46,336 bases of DNA. It comes from Pseudonocardia xinjiangensis. GTDB lineage: Bacteria > Actinomycetota > Actinomycetes > Mycobacteriales > Pseudonocardiaceae. The position numbers and the translations under genes are program-made. The notes beneath the pieces were generated by a model, which worked only from the letters and a program-made list of their open reading frames with translations, was not told where the DNA came from and did no database searches. How positions within the stretch are numbered: the stretch's first letter is position 1; each line of letters opens with the position of its first letter. The stretch lies in NCBI RefSeq assembly GCF_012911925.1, contig NZ_JAAXKY010000044.1:1-46336 (forward strand), read 5' to 3'. Of the stretch, positions 1-7,535 are shown piece after piece.

Positions 1-1208
1 CCAGCGACCCGGCCGGCGCGGGTCCGACCGACAGCGCGGCCGGCCCCGTCGACGGAGGCCCGGCAGGCGGCGGCAACGGCAGCGGTCCCCACGGCAGCGG
101 CTCGAACGGCAGCGGCCCGAACGGCAGCAACGGTGCCGGTTCGAACGGCCACGGCACGGCGGTGGGCTCCCCCTGGAGCGCGCCGGAGTGGTCCCCGCGG
201 CCTCCGGAGCCGGCCCCGGGCGCGGCGGCACCTGCTGCGCCGGGTGCCGCGCTCACGTATCCGGCCCCACCGGCCGAACCTGTCGCCCGTCCCGAGGGCC
301 CCGGCGCCTACGCCCCGGGCGGCCCCGGCCCGTACCCGCCCGGTCCGCCTCCGCCCGGCCCGCACCCGTGGGAGCTGTACCCCCCGGGCGGCTACCCCCC
401 GGGCGGCTACCCGGCGAACGCCTTCCCGCCGGGGCCCTACCCCGGTGCCCTGCCGCCGGGTCCTCCGCCGGCGGGGCCGGCGGCCACGCGCCCCGCGGGC
501 CGGGCGCGCGGCCCCTTCCCGGTCCGCACCCACCGGTGGGGCCTCGGCGCCTACGTGCTCGTCGAAGCCGTGTTCCTGCTCACCTCCGTGCTGGTCGGCT
601 GGGCCGTGCTCGGGGACGTGCCGATGGTCGGCAGCCTCATCATCGCGCTGGCGGTGCCCACCGTGCTCGCGGCCGGCACGGCGGTGCTGATCACCGTGCT
701 GCGCGGCAACGGACCGCGGATCGACCTGCACCTGCAGTGGTCGTGGCGCGATGTCGGACTGGGCCTCGCGTTCGGGCTGGGCGGCCTCGCCGTGACGATC
801 CCGGCGTCGCTCGTGTACGTCTCGATCGTCGGGCAGGACGCCAGTTCGGCGGTCGGTGACGTCTTCGGCTCGATCAGGACCGGCCCGGTGCTCGCCGTGG
901 TCGTGCTGGTCATCGTGGTGTTCCTCGCGCCGCTGTGCGAGGAGATCGTCTACCGCGGGCTGCTGTGGGGCGGGGTCGAGCGGCTGGCGAACCGCTGGGT
1001 GGCCTTCGCCGTGACCACCCTGCTGTTCGCGATGGCCCACTTCGAGTTCACGCGGACGCCGCTGCTGCTCGTGGTCGCGATCCCGATCGCGGTGGCGCGC
1101 CTCTACTCGGACAGGCTGCTTCCCAGCATCGTCGCCCACCAGGTCAACAACCTGCTGCCCGGCGTCGTGCTGATGCTCGGGCTGCTGGGGGTCATGCCGG
1201 CCGGGTGA
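1..1208 (+). CDS. CPBP-family intramembrane metalloprotease, 5'-partial
   Basis: The frame is open from the first bases of the window, so the true start lies upstream; a GTG at 162 is only an internal candidate. The visible N-terminus is a long disordered linker, first Gly/Asn/Ser-rich and then Pro/Gly-rich with GGYPPGGYP-type repeats. It is followed by several membrane segments from about base 540. The CPBP (Abi/Rce1-like) signatures are present: EEIVYR at 939-956, a FAMAH motif with its His codon at 1038, and an HQVNN motif with its His at 1137. Family members are membrane glutamic-type proteases or chaperone-like proteins; the substrate here is unknown. The gene precedes the rpsP operon but is separated from it by a promoter, so it is probably not part of that unit. 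Confidence 0.85.
   Translation, partial: SDPAGAGPTDSAAGPVDGGPAGGGNGSGPHGSGSNGSGPNGSNGAGSNGHGTAVGSPWSAPEWSPRPPEPAPGAAAPAAPGAALTYPAPPAEPVARPEGPGAYAPGGPGPYPPGPPPPGPHPWELYPPGGYPPGGYPANAFPPGPYPGALPPGPPPAGPAATRPAGRARGPFPVRTHRWGLGAYVLVEAVFLLTSVLVGWAVLGDVPMVGSLIIALAVPTVLAAGTAVLITVLRGNGPRIDLHLQWSWRDVGLGLAFGLGGLAVTIPASLVYVSIVGQDASSAVGDVFGSIRTGPVLAVVVLVIVVFLAPLCEEIVYRGLLWGGVERLANRWVAFAVTTLLFAMAHFEFTRTPLLLVVAIPIAVARLYSDRLLPSIVAHQVNNLLPGVVLMLGLLGVMPAG
66..141 (+). repeat. Gly-Asn-Ser coding low-complexity repeat
   Basis: Imperfect tandem copies of a 9-15 nt unit (aacggcagcggc-like) encode an N-G-S-G rich linker in the CPBP protein. It reads as a disordered cytoplasmic tail, not as a separate genetic element. 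Confidence 0.6.
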
Positions 1209-1254
1209 CGGCCGTACGGGCGGATCGGGCGGCTCCGTGCGTCGCGGCGCCAGT

Positions 1255-1270
1255 GCGTCTGGCAGAATGG
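1255..1270 (+). promoter_or_regulatory. Probable rpsP operon promoter core
   Basis: The stretch GCGTCTGGCA-GA-ATGG contains CAGAAT (1263-1268) as a plausible -10 hexamer. The same core, with only the two central bases changed, stands before rplS at 4346, which argues for a real shared element. Transcription from here would give an untranslated leader of about 125 nt before rpsP. No convincing -35 hexamer is visible. Confidence 0.5.
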
Positions 1271-1400
1271 TGGATCGGCTCTGCGGCTGGCCCTCTACCG
1301 TGCCGCGGCCACCACACGTCGACGAAGCGCAGCCCGTAACCCCACGCGAGCCGCGCGGACTCACCCGAAGCACCATGATCCGCGAGGAGCACCCACCAGC

Positions 1401-1853
1401 GTGGCCGTCAAGATCAAGCTGATGCGACTGGGCAAGATCCGTCAGCCGTACTACCGCATCGTCGTGGCCGACGCCCGCAACCGCCGCAGCGGCCGGGCCA
1501 TCGAGACCATCGGCAAGTACCACCCGAAGAACGAGCCGAGCCTGATCGAGGTCGACTCGGAGCGGGCGCAGTACTGGCTCGGTGTGGGTGCGCAGCCCAC
1601 CGACCCGGTGCAGCACCTGCTGGAGATCACCGGCGACTGGCAGAAGTTCAAGGGCCTGCCCGGCACCGAGGGCACCCTGAAGCCGCAGAAGGAGAAGGTC
1701 GACCGCCTCGCGCGCTTCCAGGCGGCACTCGCCGCGGCGGGCGAGGAGCCCACCACGGAGGCCACGACGCCGCGCAAGCGCGGGGACCGCCGGCCGAAGG
1801 CCGACTCCGCCGAGGGTGAGGCCACCTCGGCCACTGAGGCCACCGAGTCGTGA
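1401..1853 (+). CDS. rpsP: 30S ribosomal protein S16
   Basis: This is the small-subunit protein bS16, a 16S rRNA binding assembly protein. The GTG start gives [20 protein letters not shown], the usual opening of S16, and GAGGAG at 1384-1389 serves as ribosome binding site. The S16 fold fills about the first 85 residues. At 150 residues the protein carries the long, charged Ala/Glu/Lys-rich C-terminal tail typical of actinobacterial S16. It heads the rpsP-khpA-rimM group, and its stop codon overlaps the GTG of khpA in a GTGA. Confidence 0.97.
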   Translation: MAVKIKLMRLGKIRQPYYRIVVADARNRRSGRAIETIGKYHPKNEPSLIEVDSERAQYWLGVGAQPTDPVQHLLEITGDWQKFKGLPGTEGTLKPQKEKVDRLARFQAALAAAGEEPTTEATTPRKRGDRRPKADSAEGEATSATEATES

Positions 1854-2089
1854 GTGTCCTCGCGGACGCGCTCGACCACCTCGTCCGGGGCATCGTCGAC
1901 CACCCGGACGACGTGCAGGTGGAGCTCGTCACCACACGCCGGGGACGCACCCTCGAGGTTCGGGTGCACCCGGAGGACCTCGGCAAGGTGATCGGCCGGG
2001 GCGGCCGCACGGCCACCGCGCTCCGCACCGTCGTCGGGGGTATCGGAGGCCGGGGCGTGCGGGTCGATGTCGTCGACACCGACCGGTAA
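1850..2089 (+). CDS. khpA: KhpA-type KH-domain RNA-binding protein
   Basis: A 79-residue single KH domain of the KhpA/YlqC family. The GxxG loop is visible as GKVIGRGG around residues 45-52, and the preceding VRVHPEDL segment is also typical. Known family members bind RNA, often with KhpB, and influence cell envelope and division in Gram-positive bacteria. The gene sits at its usual place between rpsP and rimM. Its GTG overlaps the rpsP stop, and its own 3' end overlaps the proposed rimM start by 23 nt, so translational coupling is likely. Confidence 0.93.
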   Translation: MSVLADALDHLVRGIVDHPDDVQVELVTTRRGRTLEVRVHPEDLGKVIGRGGRTATALRTVVGGIGGRGVRVDVVDTDR

Positions 2090-2633
2090 CGGCACCCGGC
2101 ACGACTCCGGCACCACCGAGCTGCTCGTGGGTGTCGTCGCCCGGGCCCACGGCCTGCGCGGCGAGCTCGTCGTCGACGTGCACACCGACTCACCGGACGA
2201 ACGGTTCGCCCCCGGCGCCGTGCTCACCGCACGCCGCGCCGGGGTTCCGGACGGCCCGCTCACCGTCGAGTCCGCCCGGCCGCACTCGGGGAGGCTCCTC
2301 GTGCGCTTCGTCGAGGTGCCCGACCGCAACGCGGCCGAGACGATGCGGGGTGCCCGGCTGCTGATCAGCACCGACGCCGTGGCACCGCCCACGGATCCGG
2401 ACGAGTTCCACGTCCACCAGCTCGAGGGTCTGCGGGCCGAGCTGGAGGACGGTTCCGTCGTGGGGACGGTCCGTGAGGTGATCTACGGCCCGGGTGGGGA
2501 GCTGCTCGTGCTGGCCCGTCCCGACCTGCCGGACGCGCTCGTGCCGTTCGTGCGCCCGATCGTGCCCACCGTCGACCTGGACGGCGGGCGCGTGGTGCTC
2601 ACCCCTCCCGAGGGCCTGCTCGACGTGACCTGA
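2067..2633 (+). CDS. rimM: Ribosome maturation factor RimM
   Basis: A 16S rRNA processing and 30S assembly factor that contacts the head of the small subunit near S19. The N-terminal RimM domain is recognised by ELLVGVVARAHGLRGEL at about residues 18-34. A PRC-barrel-like C-terminal domain follows from about residue 105 and ends in LTPPEGLLD. At 188 residues the length is normal. I kept the ATG at 2067 although it overlaps khpA by 23 nt, because the extra 16 residues are poorly conserved in the family and the start could lie later. A strong hairpin follows the stop. Confidence 0.95.
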   Translation: MSSTPTGNGTRHDSGTTELLVGVVARAHGLRGELVVDVHTDSPDERFAPGAVLTARRAGVPDGPLTVESARPHSGRLLVRFVEVPDRNAAETMRGARLLISTDAVAPPTDPDEFHVHQLEGLRAELEDGSVVGTVREVIYGPGGELLVLARPDLPDALVPFVRPIVPTVDLDGGRVVLTPPEGLLDVT

Positions 2634-2663
2634 CCTCCTCACCGCTTTCTGCTTCCTCCCAGC

Positions 2664-2704
2664 GGGGTGGCACCGCCGACGTTCGACGTCCGCGGTGCCA
2701 CCCC
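2664..2704 (+). terminator. Strong hairpin after rimM
   Basis: A 13-bp perfect stem (2664-2676 with 2692-2704) is capped by a second 5-bp stem (2678-2682 with 2686-2690) around a TCG loop. There is no T-run afterwards, which is common for actinobacterial terminators. It separates rimM from the HTH/Clp-N cassette. Confidence 0.65.
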
Positions 2705-2720
2705 CCTGTCGTTTCCGGAC

Positions 2721-2766
2721 TGTCAACCAGGGTTGACAACGCCGCCACTGTCAACGTAGGTTGACA
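2721..2766 (+). promoter_or_regulatory. Two tandem palindromic operators before the HTH gene
   Basis: The first dyad is TGTCAACC-N2-GGTTGACA (2721-2738). The second is TGTCAAC-N4-GTTGACA (2749-2766), ending 3 nt before the ATG at 2770. Centre-to-centre spacing is about 28 bp. The TTGACA halves also match a -35 hexamer, so a repressor bound here would cover the promoter. The obvious candidate regulator is the HTH protein encoded directly downstream (inference). Confidence 0.65.
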
Positions 2767-2769
2767 CCC

Positions 2770-2985
2770 ATGACGGATGCGACACAGGTCGCGGCGGCGG
2801 CGTCCAGCAGGGACCCGGCCGTCGGGTTGGCGGCGGTGGCGTCCCTGCGGGGGCTGTTGGAGTCGTTGGAGGAGCTGCAGGTCACCAACGCCCGAGCGCA
2901 GGGCTGGTCCTGGCAGCAGATCGCGGACGTGCTGCGGGTGAGCAGGCAGGCCGTCCACAAGAAGTACCGCCGGTTCGGGTTCTGA
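2770..2985 (+). CDS. Small helix-turn-helix DNA-binding protein
   Basis: A 71-residue protein. An Ala-rich N-terminal helix leads into a helix with coiled-coil character, then a C-terminal helix-turn-helix: WSWQQIADVLRVSRQAVHKKY, seen across about residues 47-67, where SRQAVHKKY would be the recognition helix. I chose the ATG at 2770; the TTG at 2761 lies inside the operator. The gene is followed 11 nt later by a stand-alone Clp N-domain gene. The paired palindromes upstream suggest autoregulation. The small size means it probably acts as a dimer or with a partner. No specific target is known to me. Confidence 0.85.
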   Translation: MTDATQVAAAASSRDPAVGLAAVASLRGLLESLEELQVTNARAQGWSWQQIADVLRVSRQAVHKKYRRFGF

Positions 2986-2996
2986 GGGGAGCGGAG

Positions 2997-3560
2997 ATGT
3001 TCGAACGTTTCACGGAGAAGGCGCGCCTGGTGGTGGTCGGCGCGCAGAAGCAGGCGAGAGAGCGCGGGGCCGACGCCATCCGCAGCGAGCACCTGCTGGC
3101 TGCGTTGTTCGCCGTACCGGACAACCTGGCCGTCACCGTCCTGGGAGCGCTCGGCGTCGACCGCGACGTCGTGGAGGCCGAGGTCGGGAAGCTGCGACCG
3201 GACGGCACCCCGATCCCCGACGCCGAGGCGCTGGCCACGCTCGGCATCGACCTCGACGAGGTGCGCCGCCAGGTGGAGGAGGCCTTCGGCCCCGGGGCGC
3301 TGGACCGGACCCGGGCTGCGGCGGGCCGTCGCCCGAGGGGGCACATCCCGTTCGACCGCACGGCGAAGAAGGTGATGGAGCTCGCCCTGCGCGAGGCCTT
3401 GCACCTCAAGCACAACTACATCGGCACCGAGCACATCCTGCTCGGCATGCTGCATTCCGCCACCGGGGCCGCGCACGACATCCTCGTCTCGCGGGGAGTG
3501 CGGCAGGACGCCACGCGGATCATCGTCGAGGAGCTCGTCCGCGGCCGCCGGGCGGGCTGA
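2997..3560 (+). CDS. Stand-alone Clp N-terminal-domain protein
   Basis: A 187-residue protein made of Clp N-domain repeats without any AAA+ module. The first repeat is FERFTEKARLVVVGAQ (residues 2-17) with SEHLLAALF. The second is FDRTAKKVMELALREA with HNYIGTEHILLGML at about residues 140-153. In ClpC these repeats bind adaptors and substrates; stand-alone copies (ClpS- or ClpX-unrelated) are thought to modulate Clp proteases or sense arginine-phosphorylated or unfolded proteins. The ATG has a GGGGAGCGG ribosome binding site at 2986-2994. It is almost certainly co-transcribed with the HTH gene, so the pair may be a proteostasis-responsive switch (inference). Confidence 0.88.
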   Translation: MFERFTEKARLVVVGAQKQARERGADAIRSEHLLAALFAVPDNLAVTVLGALGVDRDVVEAEVGKLRPDGTPIPDAEALATLGIDLDEVRRQVEEAFGPGALDRTRAAAGRRPRGHIPFDRTAKKVMELALREALHLKHNYIGTEHILLGMLHSATGAAHDILVSRGVRQDATRIIVEELVRGRRAG

Positions 3561-3581
3561 CCCGCCGCGTACGGTGCCCCG

Positions 3582-4328
3582 GTGCGGATCGACGTCGTCA
3601 CCATCTTCCCGGCCTACCTCGCGCCCCTGCGGGAGGCGTTGCTGGGCCGGGCGATCGGGGCCGGGCTCGTCGACCTGGCGGTGCACGACCTGCGGAGCTG
3701 GACCCGCGACGTCCACCAGGCCGTGGACGACTCCCCGTACGGCGGCGGTCCCGGGATGGTGATGCGCCCGCAGGTGTGGGGGCAGGCGCTCGACGACGTG
3801 CTGGCGCAGAACGGTCCGGCGCGGCTGGTGGTGCCCACCCCGGCCGGCCGGCCGTTCACCCAGGCCACCGCGGAGGCCTGGGCCACCGAGCCGCGCCTGG
3901 TGTTCGCCTGCGGCCGCTACGAGGGGATCGACCAGCGGGTGATGGACGACGCCGCCACCCGGATGCCCGTCGACGAGGTGAGCATCGGGGACTACGTACT
4001 CGTCGGCGGCGAGGCGGCCGTGCTGGTGATGGTCGAGGCGATCGTGCGCCTGCTGCCCGGGGTGCTCGGCAACCCGGAGTCCGCGCAGCAGGACTCCTTC
4101 TCCGACGGGCTCCTGGAGGGGCCCGCCTACACCCGGCCCGTGAGCTGGCGCGGGCTCGACGTCCCCGAGGTGCTCCGCAGCGGCAACCACGCCCTGATCG
4201 CGCGCTGGCGCCGCGACCGCGCCCTCGAACGCACGGCGGCGCGCCGCCCCGATCTGCTCGCTCTCCTGCCCGAGGATGCGCTCGACGACAACGACCGAGC
4301 GTTCCTCGACCGCATCTCGGACGGGTGA
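3582..4328 (+). CDS. trmD: tRNA (guanosine(37)-N1)-methyltransferase
   Basis: TrmD methylates G37 next to the anticodon using S-adenosylmethionine and so prevents +1 frameshifting. It is a SPOUT-class trefoil-knot enzyme. Visible signatures are [13 protein letters not shown] at the N-terminus, [12 protein letters not shown], the CGRYEGID segment, and the SAM-binding knot [13 protein letters not shown]. At 248 residues the length is usual. A TACGGT element at 3570-3575 lies 6 nt before the GTG, so trmD may have its own leaderless promoter. This would matter because the HTH/Clp-N pair separates it from rimM. Confidence 0.97.
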   Translation: MRIDVVTIFPAYLAPLREALLGRAIGAGLVDLAVHDLRSWTRDVHQAVDDSPYGGGPGMVMRPQVWGQALDDVLAQNGPARLVVPTPAGRPFTQATAEAWATEPRLVFACGRYEGIDQRVMDDAATRMPVDEVSIGDYVLVGGEAAVLVMVEAIVRLLPGVLGNPESAQQDSFSDGLLEGPAYTRPVSWRGLDVPEVLRSGNHALIARWRRDRALERTAARRPDLLALLPEDALDDNDRAFLDRISDG

Positions 4329-4345
4329 TTTCACCGTGCCGGATC

Positions 4346-4361
4346 GCGTCTGGCACTATGG
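4346..4361 (+). promoter_or_regulatory. Probable rplS promoter core
   Basis: GCGTCTGGCA-CT-ATGG includes CACTAT (4354-4359) as a -10 candidate. It matches the rpsP element at 1255 in 14 of 16 positions. The implied leader before rplS is about 105 nt. Confidence 0.5.
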
Positions 4362-4470
4362 ACGGGTTGCCAGCGCTCGACGACTCGTCGAGCCCGTCGG
4401 CGCCACCAGACCTGAGTGGGAACGGCGCCCCCGCACGACCGCTATCACGGACCGAGGACGGATCTTCGCG

Positions 4471-4830
4471 ATGAACACCCTGGACGCCCTGGACGCACAG
4501 CAGCTGCGCTCCGACATCCCCGCCTTCCGGCCGGGGGACACGCTCAAGGTGCACGTGAAGGTCGTCGAGGGCACTCGCTCGCGCGTCCAGGTGTTCCAGG
4601 GCGTCGTCATCCGACGCCAGGGTGCCGGGGTGCGGGAGACCTTCACGGTCCGCAAGGTGTCGTTCGGCGTGGGCGTGGAGCGCACCTTCCCGGTGCACTC
4701 GCCGAACCTCGACAAGATCGAGCTGTTCACCCGCGGCGACGTCCGCCGGGCGAAGCTCTACTACCTCCGTGAGCTCCGCGGCAAGGCCGCGAAGATCAAG
4801 GAGAAGCGCGAGACACCGTCCGCGTCCTGA
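4471..4830 (+). CDS. rplS: 50S ribosomal protein L19
   Basis: Protein bL19 sits at the interface of the 30S and 50S subunits. The ATG at 4471 gives [19 protein letters not shown], matching the family, with GAGGA at 4454-4458 as a distant ribosome binding site. At 119 residues the length is usual. Further signatures are [26 protein letters not shown] and [12 protein letters not shown]. The reading frame stays open upstream to 4276, but that extension overlaps trmD and has no L19 character. The last residues ([14 protein letters not shown]) form a basic tail. Confidence 0.97.
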   Translation: MNTLDALDAQQLRSDIPAFRPGDTLKVHVKVVEGTRSRVQVFQGVVIRRQGAGVRETFTVRKVSFGVGVERTFPVHSPNLDKIELFTRGDVRRAKLYYLRELRGKAAKIKEKRETPSAS

Positions 4831-4857
4831 CCACACCGGTCAGGTTGACGTAGCCTC

Positions 4858-6183
4858 GTGGGCGTGGCCCTACCCGAGCTCCCCGACGACCGACGGGCCC
4901 CGCCCCGGCGTTACTCGCCGGCGGACCAGCCGGCGTCAGCGCGGCCCGAGGGGCAGTACCCCGGGGCGCGCGTCGGGCCGCAGGCTCCTGGTGGATCGTC
5001 GCCCGGCATGCCGCCGGCACGGCCCGGGGCTGCGTCGCCGTACGGCGGGCAGCAGGCCGTCAGAGGGCCGCAGAACGGCGTTCCCGGCCGCGGTGGCCCT
5101 GGTGCGCCTCTCCCGTCTTCGCCGCGCCGTCCGGCCGGGCCGCCTACCAACGGGCGCCGTCCCGTCGACCGGCCGGTGCCCCCGCGGCGCCACGACCCGG
5201 CCGACGACGAGCCGACGGTCGTCCACCACGACCTGATCGGCGCGGACGACGACTCCTACTCGGAGATTCCCGGCCGGCACCGGCGCCGCGCAGGCGCTGC
5301 TCCGTCCACGCGTTCCGGAGGCGACGACGGCGATCCGCCGAGCAGCGGCAAGCTCCGCAGCGGGCGTCGCAGGCGACCGACCTTCTGGAAGGAACTGCCG
5401 CTGCTCATCGTGGTGGCGCTGGTCCTGACGTTCCTCATCCAGACCTTCCTCGCCAAGGTCTACGTGATCCCGTCGGGCTCGATGGAGACCACGCTCCACG
5501 GCTGCACCGGATGCAACAACGACCGCGTGCTCGTCGACAAGATCACCTACCGCTTCACCGACCCGGCGCCCGGCGATGTCGTGGTGTTCCGCGGCCCGGA
5601 CAGCTGGAGCAGCGAGATCAGCGTCCAGGAGCCCACCAACGCGGTGACCAGGGCGCTTCAGGGGCTGGGATCGCTGATCGGTCTCGCCCCACCCGACGAG
5701 AAGGACTTCGTCAAACGCGTGATCGCGGTCGGCGGCCAGACCGTGTCGTGCTGCGACTCCCGGGGCCGCGTGATGGTCGACGGTGAACCGCTCGACGAGC
5801 CCTACATCTACTACCTGCCCGCAGCCGGGCCGCCGAAGCAGACCTACTTCGGGCCGATCACGGTGCCCGAGGGCGAGCTGTGGATGATGGGCGACAGCCG
5901 CAACAACTCCGCCGACTCGCGGGTCCCCGACCACGGGCCCGTCCCGGTGGCGAACGTGATCGGGAAGGCACGGGTGATCGTGTTGCCGCTCTCCCGCTTC
6001 GGGTGGATCGCGTCGATCGACCCGCAGTCCACCGCGGTCGGCATGCCCGCACCGGGCGCGCCGGCCGGGGCACCGCTCGGGCTCGGGCTGGTGGGCACGT
6101 TGCCGCTGGCCCTGTGGCGGCGCAGGCTGCACCGGCCCGATGCGGAGCTATGGGGCTTCCTCCCCGGCCGGTCCCGCGTCTGA
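4858..6183 (+). CDS. lepB: Signal peptidase I
   Basis: This enzyme cleaves signal peptides of exported proteins at the outer face of the membrane by a Ser/Lys dyad. The first 175 residues are a Pro/Arg/Gly-rich disordered cytoplasmic extension, longer than in most LepB proteins. A membrane segment follows (about 178-200). The catalytic Ser208 is in [10 protein letters not shown], where the usual Pro after Met-Glu is Thr, and Lys286 is in [11 protein letters not shown]. Box E is [12 protein letters not shown] second hydrophobic stretch near residues 403-416 precedes RRRLHRP. TAGCCT at 4851-4856 suggests a leaderless transcript, so the in-frame GTG at 4864 may be the real start. Confidence 0.95.
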   Translation: MGVALPELPDDRRAPPRRYSPADQPASARPEGQYPGARVGPQAPGGSSPGMPPARPGAASPYGGQQAVRGPQNGVPGRGGPGAPLPSSPRRPAGPPTNGRRPVDRPVPPRRHDPADDEPTVVHHDLIGADDDSYSEIPGRHRRRAGAAPSTRSGGDDGDPPSSGKLRSGRRRRPTFWKELPLLIVVALVLTFLIQTFLAKVYVIPSGSMETTLHGCTGCNNDRVLVDKITYRFTDPAPGDVVVFRGPDSWSSEISVQEPTNAVTRALQGLGSLIGLAPPDEKDFVKRVIAVGGQTVSCCDSRGRVMVDGEPLDEPYIYYLPAAGPPKQTYFGPITVPEGELWMMGDSRNNSADSRVPDHGPVPVANVIGKARVIVLPLSRFGWIASIDPQSTAVGMPAPGAPAGAPLGLGLVGTLPLALWRRRLHRPDAELWGFLPGRSRV

Positions 6184-6263
6184 GCGGGGCCCCGCCCGTC
6201 CGGCGTCCGACCGCCGGGCCCCTGTCGCCCGCCCCTGTCCGCCCGGTGGAGACTGCTCAACTG

Positions 6264-7106
6264 ATGCCCGCACGCCCTGCCCCACGCCGCTCTCCGGCCC
6301 GCCGCTCCGCTCGGCCGGCCCTGCCCCCCGAGCTCCGTCCCGCGCGTGCCGTCGTGCGTCGATCCGCGGGTAGCTGGACCTTGCAGTCCACCCTGCAGCG
6401 GCACGGTCTCGGACCGGTGGCGGGCGTCGACGAGGCGGGTCGCGGCGCCTGTGCCGGGCCGCTGGTCGTCGCGGCGTGTGTCCTGCGGCCCGGGGACGCC
6501 AAACGGCTCGACGGCCTCACCGACTCCAAGCTGCTCACCCCGGCGGCGCGCGAGCAGTACTTCACGCTGATCACGCGGTGGGCGCAGGACCACTGCGTGG
6601 TCGTCATACCGCCGGAGGAGGTGGACCGCCGCGGCGTGCACGTGGCCAACATCGAGGGCATGCGCCGGGCCGTGGCCGGTCTGACCGCGCGGCCGGGGTA
6701 CGTCCTCACCGACGGGTTCCCGGTTCGCGGCTTCGGCAGCCCCGCGCTCGCTGTGCCCAAGGGCGACCAGGTGGCGGCGTGCGTCGCGGCGGCGTCGGTG
6801 CTGGCCAAGGTCACCCGGGACCGCATCATGGTCGCCCTGCACGGCGAGTTTCCGCAGTACGGGTTCGCCGAGCACAAGGGCTACTGCACGTCGCTGCACG
6901 ACGCCGCGCTCGTGGAGCACGGGCCGAGCCGGGTGCACCGCTACTCGTTCGTCAACGTGCGGGCCGCCCGCGGCGACGACGTCACTGCGGACGTCGCGGC
7001 CCTCGAGGCCGCTGCCGCCGTCGGCCTCCCCACTGCCCTGGTCCACAATGGGTCGCTCGCCATCGGGTTGTCCGAGGTGGGTGCCGAAGGAGGGATGGAA
7101 CCGTGA
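6264..7106 (+). CDS. rnhB: Ribonuclease HII
   Basis: It removes RNA, including single misincorporated ribonucleotides, from DNA-RNA hybrids. The active-site motif DEAGRG follows [10 protein letters not shown], and LTDSKLL, YVLTDGF and [13 protein letters not shown] supply the remaining acidic and conserved residues. The ATG at 6264 gives 280 residues with a basic N-terminal extension ([20 protein letters not shown]), which may not be part of the core; an in-frame GTG lies at 6246. The C-terminus is also extended beyond the usual HRYSF end by about 45 residues. Its stop overlaps the next gene in a GTGA, so the two are probably translated together. Confidence 0.95.
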   Translation: MPARPAPRRSPARRSARPALPPELRPARAVVRRSAGSWTLQSTLQRHGLGPVAGVDEAGRGACAGPLVVAACVLRPGDAKRLDGLTDSKLLTPAAREQYFTLITRWAQDHCVVVIPPEEVDRRGVHVANIEGMRRAVAGLTARPGYVLTDGFPVRGFGSPALAVPKGDQVAACVAAASVLAKVTRDRIMVALHGEFPQYGFAEHKGYCTSLHDAALVEHGPSRVHRYSFVNVRAARGDDVTADVAALEAAAAVGLPTALVHNGSLAIGLSEVGAEGGMEP

Positions 7107-7426
7107 GCGCCGAGGATCTCGAGAAGTACGAGACCGAGATGGAGCTCACGCTCTACAAGGAGTACCGGGACATCGTCGCCCAGTTCTCCTACGTCGTGGA
7201 GACGGAGCGGCGGTTCTACCTGGCCAACTCCGTGGACGTGGCCGCCCGGAACGCGGACGGGGAGATCTACTTCGAGGTGCGGATGTCCGACGCCTGGGTG
7301 TGGGACATGTACCGGCCTGCGCGGTTCGTCAAGCACGTCCGGGTCCTCACCTTCAAGGACGTCAACGTGGAGGAGCTGGACAAGCCGGACCTGCGGTTAC
7401 CAGAGGGTGACCAGTTCGGTTCCTGA
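7103..7426 (+). CDS. DUF2469 family protein
   Basis: A 107-residue acidic protein opening with [20 protein letters not shown], which identifies the actinobacteria-specific DUF2469 family. Later conserved pieces are [15 protein letters not shown] and [15 protein letters not shown]. The family is almost always next to rnhB, as here. Its function is unknown to me. No signal peptide or membrane segment is visible. The GTG start overlaps the rnhB stop by 4 nt. Confidence 0.93.
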   Translation: MSAEDLEKYETEMELTLYKEYRDIVAQFSYVVETERRFYLANSVDVAARNADGEIYFEVRMSDAWVWDMYRPARFVKHVRVLTFKDVNVEELDKPDLRLPEGDQFGS

Positions 7427-7457
7427 ATCCTTTTCCGGCAGTTCGGCACATTTGTTC

Positions 7458-7474
7458 GCGCGATCCCGTCGCGC
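7458..7474 (+). terminator. Weak hairpin after DUF2469
   Basis: A 6-bp stem GCGCGA/TCGCGC with a 5-nt loop is followed by CTTTCC. It may end the rnhB-DUF2469 transcript. A TAGCAT at 7494-7499 is a possible -10 for the next gene. Confidence 0.35.
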
Positions 7475-7535
7475 CTTTCCGGTAGCCGCTGAATAGCATG
7501 CGCAGCGGACTGCACGAGGAAAGGTGAGAAACTTC

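Noticed and set aside
66..141. Possible CRISPR or VNTR array
   Set aside because: The repeats are short, in frame, without spacers, and encode a Gly/Asn/Ser linker.
2751..4334. Long open frame of 527 codons on the minus strand across the HTH, Clp-N and trmD genes
   Set aside because: It is antisense to three clearly conserved genes and its product is low-complexity His/Arg/Gly-rich, as expected for a GC-rich shadow frame.
4276..4470. N-terminal extension of rplS
   Set aside because: L19 begins at [12 protein letters not shown] (4471). The extension overlaps trmD and contains the rplS promoter.
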